Part shown: positions 54,848-61,991 of the stretch, in pieces | Position numbering within the stretch: the stretch's first letter is position 1 | Layout: each line of letters opens with the position of its first letter | Assembly: GCA_947448025.1 (NCBI GenBank) | Contig: CANFLV010000005.1 | Coordinates: 1 to 64,000, forward strand | DNA from: Oxalobacteraceae bacterium | GTDB lineage: Bacteria; Pseudomonadota; Gammaproteobacteria; Burkholderiales; Burkholderiaceae_D | DNA length: 64,000 nt | Direction: 5' to 3' | Program-made: the position numbers and the translations under genes | Notes under the pieces: model-generated | Told to the model about the DNA's origin: nothing | What the model saw: only the letters and a program-made list of their open reading frames with translations | Databases searched by the model: none

Positions 54848-56356
54848 ATGCCGCACGATATCGACCTGGATCACGAACACGAACAATCGGCTGAAGCCGA
54901 AAGCCAGGCGATCGCGCGCCTGATCTGGGAGCAGGACACGATCGAGCTGCGCACGGTCGGCATCGACATCGGCAGCTCGACGTCGCATTTGTTGTTTGCG
55001 CGCGTGACGCTGCAGCGCCTGGCTGAGAATTTATCGAGTCGCTTTGTCGTCGTCGCGCGCGAGGTCTTGTGGCGCTCGCCTATCATGCTCACGCCCTTCC
55101 TGCCGGACGGCACCATCGATGCGCATGAGCTGGAGCACTTTATTCACCATGCCTACCATGACGCCGGACTACGCCGCAGCGACATCGACAGCGGCGCGGT
55201 GATCCTGACGGGTGAAGCGATCAAGCGCAAGAATGCGCGCGCGATCGATGAAATTTTCGCCGCGGAATCGGGCAAATTCGTATGCGCCACGGCTGGTCAT
55301 AAACTCGAATCCATCCTTGCCGCGCATGGCTCGGGCGCCAGTGCTCTGTCGCGCCGCAGGAATGAATGCGGCCTGCATGTCGACGTCGGCGGCGGCACGA
55401 CCAAGCTGGCCTTGATTGACCGTGGCGAGATCATCAGTGTGGCGGCCTTTGCGGTAGGTGGGCGATTACTGGCGCAGGACGGGCAGGGTGCATGGACGCG
55501 GATTGATGAGTCAGCGCAGCTGGTCGCACAAGAGCTCGGCATCGCAGCCACACCAGAACATTTCGCCGATGAGACAGTGCGTCGCGCCATCGCAGAAAGG
55601 CTGGCGCAGATCGTCGTCGACCAGATTTGCGGTGGCGTGCAGGATGAGCTTGGCCATGCGCTCGAATTGACTGAAGCCTTGGCGCGCACTGTGCCGCCCG
55701 CATTCATCACGTTTTCCGGCGGCGTCTCCGAATATATTTTTGAGCGCGAGACGCGTAGCCACGGCGACATCGCCATGCTGCTCGCGCAAGCCATCATCAA
55801 GCAGCTCAAGGCGCGCGTCGCCATTCCCGTCATCGAGCCGCTCGAGCGCATCCGCGCAACCGTCATCGGCGCTTCGCAATTCACGGTGCAGGTCAGTGGC
55901 AAGACCATCTATGTGCCCGACATGGGCGTGCTGCCTGTGCATAACGTGCCGGTGGTGCATCTGGGGCTCGATCTCAGCGAGAGCTTGGACATCGATCACA
56001 TCGTGGCGACCTTCAAGGCTCATGCCGACATCCTCAATCTCAGCTTTGACGACCGGCTGGCGCTCGCGTTTAGCTGGGATGGTGAGCCGGAATACAGCCG
56101 CCTGCGCGCCATGGCCGAGGCGATCATGCGCTTTGCCGCGCCTGAGGGCAAACGTGATGAAATCCTGTTCCTGATGATCGACGGCGATGTCGCGGCCTCG
56201 CTGGGCCGGATTCTGCATGATGAACTTCATCTCGACGGCAAGATCGTCTCGATCGACGGGATCAAATTGCGTGAGCTGGATTTCGTGGATGTCGGTGAAT
56301 TGCTGAACCCACCGGGCGTGGTGCCGGTGGTGATCAAGTCGCTGCTGTTTTCGTAG
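54848..56356 (+). CDS. eutA: EutA-like ethanolamine ammonia-lyase reactivase
   Basis: A 502-residue ASKHA-fold ATPase resembling EutA, which exchanges damaged B12 out of ethanolamine ammonia-lyase. Phosphate 1 motif VGIDIGSSTSHLLF (about residues 37-50), REVLWRSPIMLTPF, phosphate 2 LHVDVGGGTTKLALID and adenosine motif FITFSGGVSEYIF are visible. The first 30 residues are acidic and His-rich. No eutBC, B12 transport or microcompartment gene is in this window. Its function here may depend on EutBC elsewhere or on a different partner such as the adjacent cupin. Confidence 0.85.
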   Translation: MPHDIDLDHEHEQSAEAESQAIARLIWEQDTIELRTVGIDIGSSTSHLLFARVTLQRLAENLSSRFVVVAREVLWRSPIMLTPFLPDGTIDAHELEHFIHHAYHDAGLRRSDIDSGAVILTGEAIKRKNARAIDEIFAAESGKFVCATAGHKLESILAAHGSGASALSRRRNECGLHVDVGGGTTKLALIDRGEIISVAAFAVGGRLLAQDGQGAWTRIDESAQLVAQELGIAATPEHFADETVRRAIAERLAQIVVDQICGGVQDELGHALELTEALARTVPPAFITFSGGVSEYIFERETRSHGDIAMLLAQAIIKQLKARVAIPVIEPLERIRATVIGASQFTVQVSGKTIYVPDMGVLPVHNVPVVHLGLDLSESLDIDHIVATFKAHADILNLSFDDRLALAFSWDGEPEYSRLRAMAEAIMRFAAPEGKRDEILFLMIDGDVAASLGRILHDELHLDGKIVSIDGIKLRELDFVDVGELLNPPGVVPVVIKSLLFS

Positions 56357-56415
56357 TAGTGAAAGGCCAGCTTAAGTCTGGCAGGTTGCGCAGAGGTTTA
56401 CCATCGCATCAGATT

Positions 56416-56485
56416 GAGACAGGGCTATCGGGCGCCGCCAGACTGGTGACTTGTTAAGCCTGGCGGCGCCCGATAGTCCTGTCTC
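56416..56485. repeat. Long inverted repeat, 26-bp arms (first)
   Basis: The arm at 56416-56441 pairs with 56460-56485 at 25 of 26 positions across an 18-base loop. The core of both arms is GGGCGCCGCC/GGCGGCGCCC. No T run follows. Confidence 0.9.
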
Positions 56486-56563
56486 TGGGGCCGTCGTTTA
56501 GGCGCAACTATTTTAAAACCCCATCCGGCTGGGTCGCTGGCAGTGCCACGCTGGACTGTCAGA

Positions 56564-56629
56564 GGCATCCGCCCTGCGCGCCCCATCCCTTAAAAAGTCA
56601 GCAGGGATGGGGCGCGCAGGGCGGGTGCC
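56564..56629. repeat. Long inverted repeat, 27-bp arms (second)
   Basis: The arm at 56564-56590 pairs with 56603-56629 at 26 of 27 positions around a 12-base A-rich loop. The core is CCCTGCGCGCCCCAT and its complement. No T run follows. Confidence 0.9.
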
Positions 56630-56685
56630 GGGCGCAGAAGTCGATAATGAACTTATATCCCTAAATTTGACTGCGTTATTTACGG

Positions 56686-57207
56686 TCAGTCAAACTCGCA
56701 CAGCGCAAACACCTTCTGTCCCGCCGCTTCCAGCTTCTGGCGTCCGCCCAGATAAGGCAGGTCGATCACGAAGCCGCATTCCACGACCACGCCTTGCATC
56801 TTCTCGATCAGCTTGCAAGCCGCTTCCGCCGTGCCGCCGGTGGCGATCAGGTCGTCGATGAGCAGGACGCGTTCACCCTTTTCAACGGCATCGGTATGCA
56901 TCTCGACACGGTCTGTGCCGTATTCCAGTGCATAGTCATGACCGACGACCGTGTAAGGCAGTTTGCCCTTCTTGCGAATCGGGATGAAGCCAGCGCGCAA
57001 TTCATGCGCAAGGATGGCGCCGAACATGAAGCCGCGGGCTTCAATACCGGCGACTTTGGAAATTTGCATGTCGGCATAGCGCTCGACAAATTGCGCGATC
57101 GTGATCCGCAAACCTTCCGCGTCTTTCAACAGCGTTGTAATGTCGCGGAACATCACGCCGGCGCTGGGGTAATCGGCAATGGCACGGATACGTGATTTGA
57201 TCGGCAT
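56686..57207 (-). CDS. apt: Adenine phosphoribosyltransferase
   Basis: Salvages adenine to AMP with PRPP. The 173-residue chain has the N-terminal IRAIADYPSAGVMFRDITTLLKD, GIEARGFMFGA, the PRPP-binding VLLIDDLIATGGTAEA and a C-terminal hood segment. AAGGA precedes ATG 57207; the upstream extension is unconserved. It competes with the adenine deaminase for the same base produced by the nucleoside hydrolase. Confidence 0.97.
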   Translation of the reverse strand: MPIKSRIRAIADYPSAGVMFRDITTLLKDAEGLRITIAQFVERYADMQISKVAGIEARGFMFGAILAHELRAGFIPIRKKGKLPYTVVGHDYALEYGTDRVEMHTDAVEKGERVLLIDDLIATGGTAEAACKLIEKMQGVVVECGFVIDLPYLGGRQKLEAAGQKVFALCEFD

Positions 57208-57330
57208 GGTGGCGTCCTTGAAGTTCTTGCTAATTCGATATCGATCCACTTAAAAAGTGTGGATCTAAAAATAAACCGTCGCAAGGATACTCCATCCTCT
57301 ACCGAATTGACGAGGCCGGCTTGAATAAAC

Positions 57331-58407
57331 TCATGGGTTTTCGGTGAATGCTTCGTCGAGCCGCAGTATCTGGCCCGTACCGCTGGCTTCATAGCCGGGC
57401 AGAGCGTTCAGTGTGGCGAGGTAGGCTGGCGTTTTCATGATATCCAACACGGCTTGCACGAGCGGCTCATGGATGGCGGCGATCGGCAGGGCGAAGAAAT
57501 AGCGCTCGCGCACCATCGGGATAAATTCAAGGCCGAAGCGGTCAGCTGCGGTCTGCACGCCAAAGCCGACATCGGCCATGCCGCTGGCAATATAAGCGCC
57601 CACGGCTGAATGCGTGAATTCCGCGGATTCGAAACCGTTGATGTCATTGGTTGAAACATCCGCATCCGCGAGCATTAGCTCCAGCAGGCGCCGGGTACCG
57701 GAACCGGCCTGGCGATTGACGAAGCGAACGCCGGGCTGTGCCAAATCATGTAGCGTGTGGATCTGCCTTGGGTTGCCGGCGGCGACAAACAAGCCTTGCG
57801 TTCGGATCGCCAGCTGGATCAGGCAATGCGTATCCGGGTTCAGCCAGCGCGAATAGAGAGCATAGGCCGGTGTCTGGAATTGACCGAGCGGGACATGGAA
57901 GCCGGCCAGGTCGCATTCGCGCCGCGCCAGCGCGATGACGGCATCCGTACTGTTACGGTAATTCAGTTCGATCGGCAAATGCGCTTCGGTCATCATCGCC
58001 AGCAAGGCGGCCACGGCAAAGCCATGGCTGGCGCTCATGCGCACTTTGCTTAGTGTGTCGGCGACCATTTTGTTGAGCTCACCTTCAAGCTCCGAGGCCA
58101 GGCTTTCGAGCAAGGGTGACAGGCGCGCGCTGATGCGGCGATCCGCCCACACTAATTTTTCAGCCAGCGCTGTCAGGGTCGTACCGCGTCCGCGTCCGGT
58201 GCGCATGAGCGCATCGCCGAATAATTGTTCGCCATCGCGCAGCAATCCCCATGCATATCGATACGATAAATTCACTGCGCGTGCAGCTTGTGAGATCGAG
58301 CCGGTTTTCTGGATCGCCAGCAGCAGCCGCAGCAATATCGCCGTATCCAGCGGTGTTTGCTTACCGGTGCTGATTTCCCAATGAGGATTAATATGGACTT
58401 TATACAT
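57331..58407 (-). CDS. ModE-like HTH regulator with periplasmic-binding-protein-like domain
   Basis: A 358-residue transcription factor. Residues about 18-95 form a winged helix of the ModE/LysR kind (LLRLLLAIQKTGSISQAARAVNLSYRYAWGLL). Residues about 120-345 are a solute-binding domain of the PBP_like type, with VRFVNRQAGSGTRRLLELML and IASGMADVGFGVQTAADRFGLEFIPM, as in molybdate/tungstate or anion sensors. It is transcribed away from the OFA transporter gene; a palindrome touches its start codon. It probably regulates the transporter and formate dehydrogenase. Confidence 0.85.
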   Translation of the reverse strand: MYKVHINPHWEISTGKQTPLDTAILLRLLLAIQKTGSISQAARAVNLSYRYAWGLLRDGEQLFGDALMRTGRGRGTTLTALAEKLVWADRRISARLSPLLESLASELEGELNKMVADTLSKVRMSASHGFAVAALLAMMTEAHLPIELNYRNSTDAVIALARRECDLAGFHVPLGQFQTPAYALYSRWLNPDTHCLIQLAIRTQGLFVAAGNPRQIHTLHDLAQPGVRFVNRQAGSGTRRLLELMLADADVSTNDINGFESAEFTHSAVGAYIASGMADVGFGVQTAADRFGLEFIPMVRERYFFALPIAAIHEPLVQAVLDIMKTPAYLATLNALPGYEASGTGQILRLDEAFTENP

Positions 58408-58427
58408 ATAGGTTAAAAATAACCTAT
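58408..58427. promoter_or_regulatory. Palindromic operator-like site between the regulator and the OFA gene
   Basis: ATAGGTTA, four A residues, then TAACCTAT: a perfect 8-bp inverted repeat beginning one base before the regulator start codon. Binding there would block the regulator's own translation or transcription start. The symmetry is seen; autoregulation is inferred. Confidence 0.55.
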
Positions 58428-58535
58428 TTTGTTATATTTGTGCCAGCGATAATATTCGCGGGTAAAACTAAAGTTAAAGATAAATATGCTCCAGAAAGCA
58501 TATAAAAATTACATTTAATCATATCGGGAGACCAC

Positions 58536-60170
58536 ATGGCTTTATTCGATTTTCTGGACAAAGAAAGAACCATTGCCGGTTCTGGCTTTAACCGCTGGCT
58601 GGTTCCACCGGCGGCACTCGCAATTCACCTCTGTATCGGCATGGCTTACGGTTTTTCCGTATTCTGGCTGCCACTGTCAAAAGCGCTGGGCATCAAGGAA
58701 CCGATCGCCTGCGCCAAGGACCTCGGCTTCTTCGCTGAAATTTTCTCGGCATCCTGCGACTGGAAAATTTCCATGCTGGGCTGGATGTACACGCTATTCT
58801 TCGTCCTGCTCGGTTCGTCCGCAGCGATCTGGGGTGGCTGGCTCGAACATGCAGGTCCGCGTAAAGCGGGCGTCGTGTCCGCCATTTGCTGGTGCGGCGG
58901 CCTGGTCATATCGGCCTTCGGTATTCATACGCACCAGATCTGGCTGATGTGGCTCGGTTCGGGCGTAATCGGCGGTATCGGTCTGGGCCTTGGCTATATC
59001 TCACCTGTATCTACCCTGATCAAATGGTTCCCGGACCGTCGCGGTATGGCGACTGGCATGGCGATCATGGGCTTCGGTGGCGGTGCAATGATTGGCGCGC
59101 CTATGGCTGCCAAGCTGATGGCGCACTTCGCCACACCGACTTCAGTCGGTGTTCTGGAAACCTTCCTCGTGATGGCCGCGATTTACTTCGTGTTCATGAT
59201 GGGCGGCGCCCTGAGCTATCGCGTTCCACCGACCGGCTGGAAGCCAGCTGGCTGGACTCCACCGCCTGCGGCCAACAACACGATGATCACGCAAAAGCAT
59301 GTGCACGTCAGCCGTGTCTGGGGCATTCCGCAATTCTGGCTGATCTGGGGCGTACTGTGTCTCAACGTTTCGGCCGGTATCGGCATCATCGGCATGTCCT
59401 CGCCATTGCTGCAAGAAGTCTTCGCCGGTCAATTGATCGGTGTTCCGCTTGCGTTCAATGAACTCGACGCTGCGCAGAAATTGCAGATCGCTGCGATTGC
59501 TGCCGGCTTTACCGGTTTGCTTTCCCTGTTCAACATCGGTGGTCGTTTCGTCTGGGCTTCGTGCTCGGATTTCATTGGTCGCAAGAATACTTATTTCGTA
59601 TTCTTTGCCCTCGGCTTCCTGCTGTATGCATCGATCCCGACGCTCGGCAAAGCCGGTAGCCTCGGCCTGTTCGTGGCGGCTTTCTGCGTGATCCTGTCGA
59701 TGTACGGCGGTGGTTTTGCGACTGTGCCTGCTTACCTGGCTGACATGTTCGGTACACAAATGGTCGGTGCGATCCATGGTCGTTTGTTGACTGCATGGGC
59801 GACAGCGGGCGTACTCGGTCCGGTACTGGTCAATTACCTCCGTGAATACCAATTGTCGATTGGCGTTGCCAAGGCCGATTCGTACACGATCACGATGTAC
59901 ATTCTGTCGGGCATGCTGATCCTTGGTGCCATCTGCAACGCGATGATTAAACCGGTCGACGCAAAGTACTTCATGACCGACGCTGAACTTGCAGCAGAAC
60001 GCAAGCTCGCACATGACCGTACCGTGCAAGCTGAAGTCGGCACAAGCGCAGCCGTCAGCAGCTCGGAATCGAGCCCGCTGGTCGTTGCCTTGGCATGGGC
60101 CGCTGTTGGCATTCCGCTGGCTTGGGGTGTTTGGCAGACTGTGCAAAAAGCAGCCGTCCTGTTCAAGTAA
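58536..60170 (+). CDS. OFA-family (oxalate/formate antiporter-like) MFS transporter
   Basis: A 544-residue MFS protein with 12 hydrophobic helices. NRWLVPPAALAIHLCIGMAYGFSVFWLP, the GLGLGYISPVSTLIKWFPDRRGMATGMAIMGFGGGAMIGAP block, and NIGGRFVWASCSDFIGRKNTYFVFF are OFA signatures. An enlarged loop follows helix 1, and a C-terminal helix follows residue 510. GGGAG precedes the ATG. Family members exchange oxalate and formate or import small carboxylates. It lies 65 bases before the formate dehydrogenase genes. Confidence 0.88.
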   Translation: MALFDFLDKERTIAGSGFNRWLVPPAALAIHLCIGMAYGFSVFWLPLSKALGIKEPIACAKDLGFFAEIFSASCDWKISMLGWMYTLFFVLLGSSAAIWGGWLEHAGPRKAGVVSAICWCGGLVISAFGIHTHQIWLMWLGSGVIGGIGLGLGYISPVSTLIKWFPDRRGMATGMAIMGFGGGAMIGAPMAAKLMAHFATPTSVGVLETFLVMAAIYFVFMMGGALSYRVPPTGWKPAGWTPPPAANNTMITQKHVHVSRVWGIPQFWLIWGVLCLNVSAGIGIIGMSSPLLQEVFAGQLIGVPLAFNELDAAQKLQIAAIAAGFTGLLSLFNIGGRFVWASCSDFIGRKNTYFVFFALGFLLYASIPTLGKAGSLGLFVAAFCVILSMYGGGFATVPAYLADMFGTQMVGAIHGRLLTAWATAGVLGPVLVNYLREYQLSIGVAKADSYTITMYILSGMLILGAICNAMIKPVDAKYFMTDAELAAERKLAHDRTVQAEVGTSAAVSSSESSPLVVALAWAAVGIPLAWGVWQTVQKAAVLFK

Positions 60171-60235
60171 TTTATTCAATCAAGCATTAACGTCCATGGC
60201 CCTCGCGGGTCATGGACCGATTTTTCGAGGTCATC

Positions 60236-61939
60236 ATGAATCACGCGGTTATTCCTATCATCGCGCAGGGCGCTACCAAACAACGCAAACGCGAGGCGCC
60301 CAAAGGTCGCCGTGTCGACCCGGCCGCACTGGCTGAGGTGCAGGCATTGCTGGGCGAGAGTTCACGCCAGGCTGATTTACTGATCGAACATCTGCACAAA
60401 ATTCAAGACCGCTTCGGTTCCTTGTCGGCCGCGCACCTCGCTGCGCTCGCGCAGGAAATGCGCCTGGCCCAGACCGAAGTGTACGAAGTCGCCAGTTTTT
60501 ACCATCATTTCGACATCGTCAAAGAAGGCGACAATGCGCCTGCCGCGCTGACTGTACGCGTGTGCGATGGCCTGTCCTGCGAAATGGCTGGCGCAAAAGA
60601 TTTGCTGGCTAAACTGCCCGCCATCCTCGGCAAGGAAGTGCGCGTGATCGCCGCACCTTGCATCGGCCGCTGTGAGCAGGCGCCCGCAGTCGCCGTCGGA
60701 CAATTTCCAATCGCGAATGCGACGTGCGAGAACGTTGCCGCCGCCGTGGAAGCAAAACACACAACGCATACTGCTACTGCTGAAGGTTTCATCGACCTCG
60801 CTGGCTACGAAGCGCAGGGCGGTTACGCCTTGCTCAAACAATGCATAGCTGGCACGCATGAAGTCGAGTCCGTCATCAAGACGATGGAAGACTCTGGCTT
60901 GCGTGGTCTGGGCGGCGCAGGTTTCCCGGCCGGTCGCAAATGGCGCATCGTGCGCGGCGAAGCGGGCCCGCGTCTGATGGCCGTCAATATCGATGAAGGT
61001 GAGCCGGGTACCTTCAAGGATCGCACCTATCTTGAAACTGATCCGCACCGCTTCCTCGAAGGCATGCTGATCGCCGCCTGGGTCACTGGCGTCGAAGCAA
61101 TTTATATTTACCTCCGTGATGAATACCACGGCTGCCGCGGCATGCTCGAAGCCGAATTGGCCAAGCTGAAAGCGGCGCCACCGATGGCCGACATGCCCGA
61201 GATTCATTTGCGTCGCGGTGCTGGCGCTTACATTTGCGGCGAAGAGTCGGCGATGATTGAATCCATCGAAGGCAAGCGCGGCATGCCACGCCTGCGTCCG
61301 CCTTACGTTGCGCAAGTCGGTCTGTTCGGCCGGCCTACGCTGGAACATAATTTTGAAACCCTGTACTGGGTGCGCGACATCCTCGAAAAGGGCGGCGTCT
61401 GGTTCAGCTCCTTCGGTCGTCATGGCCGCAAGGGCTTGCGCTCGTTCTCGGTCTCGGGCCGCGTAAAGGAACCGGGCGTGAAACTTGCGCCAGCCGGCAC
61501 GACGATCCAGGAATTGATTGATGAACATTGCGGCGGCATGCTTGATGGCCATGAGCTGTATGCCTACCTGCCAGGCGGCGCATCGGGCGGTATTCTGCCA
61601 GCGTCGCTGAATGCGATTCCGCTGGATTTCGACACGTTGCAAGAATATGGCTGTTTCATCGGCTCGGCTGCGGTGATCGTCTTGTCGCAGCACGATACGG
61701 CTGTCAACGCCGCGCGCAATATGATGAATTTCTTTAAGCATGAGTCCTGCGGCCAGTGCACGCCATGCCGCGTCGGCACCGCGAAAGCGACGACGCTGAT
61801 GGATGCGCCGAAGTGGGATTTGCCGCTGCTGGCAGACCTGTCTGCGGTGATGCGTGACGCCTCGATTTGCGGTCTCGGACAGGCAGCGCCAAATCCCATG
61901 GATTGCGTGATTAAATATTTCCCTCACGAGCTGGCGTAA
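60236..61939 (+). CDS. NAD-dependent formate dehydrogenase, fused gamma-beta (NuoE-NuoF type) subunit
   Basis: A 567-residue fusion. The NuoE-like part (about 30-170) has the [2Fe-2S] cysteines 110, 115, 142 and 146 (CDGLSC and CIGRC). The NuoF-like part has FMN/NADH motifs GLRGLGGAGFPAGRKW and NIDEGEPGTFKDR, CGEESAMIESIEG, and the 4Fe-4S site ESCGQCTPCR. It moves electrons from the alpha subunit to NAD+. In Cupriavidus FdsG and FdsB are separate; the fused form is like Methylorubrum FDH1 beta. The start at 60236 follows CGAGGT; an earlier in-frame ATG adds eight residues. Confidence 0.92.
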   Translation: MNHAVIPIIAQGATKQRKREAPKGRRVDPAALAEVQALLGESSRQADLLIEHLHKIQDRFGSLSAAHLAALAQEMRLAQTEVYEVASFYHHFDIVKEGDNAPAALTVRVCDGLSCEMAGAKDLLAKLPAILGKEVRVIAAPCIGRCEQAPAVAVGQFPIANATCENVAAAVEAKHTTHTATAEGFIDLAGYEAQGGYALLKQCIAGTHEVESVIKTMEDSGLRGLGGAGFPAGRKWRIVRGEAGPRLMAVNIDEGEPGTFKDRTYLETDPHRFLEGMLIAAWVTGVEAIYIYLRDEYHGCRGMLEAELAKLKAAPPMADMPEIHLRRGAGAYICGEESAMIESIEGKRGMPRLRPPYVAQVGLFGRPTLEHNFETLYWVRDILEKGGVWFSSFGRHGRKGLRSFSVSGRVKEPGVKLAPAGTTIQELIDEHCGGMLDGHELYAYLPGGASGGILPASLNAIPLDFDTLQEYGCFIGSAAVIVLSQHDTAVNAARNMMNFFKHESCGQCTPCRVGTAKATTLMDAPKWDLPLLADLSAVMRDASICGLGQAAPNPMDCVIKYFPHELA

Positions 61940-61991
61940 GCATTTTTAGAATGCCCGCCATCGTTGACCATCAGTCTTGAAGAGAACGAAC

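Larger units (their letters stand above)
56357..56685. other. 329-base spacer dominated by two long hairpins
   Basis: Lies between the converging eutA-like and apt genes. Besides the two listed inverted repeats it holds a short hairpin near 56367-56383 (GCCAG/CTGGC) and no plausible ORF. Confidence 0.6.

Noticed and set aside
55297-56230. Minus-strand frames over the eutA-like gene
   Set aside because: Complement of a well-supported ASKHA-family gene; no independent family resemblance.
60377-61927. Minus-strand 516-codon frame over the formate dehydrogenase beta gene
   Set aside because: A shadow frame produced by codon bias; the plus strand has all cluster-binding cysteines in order.
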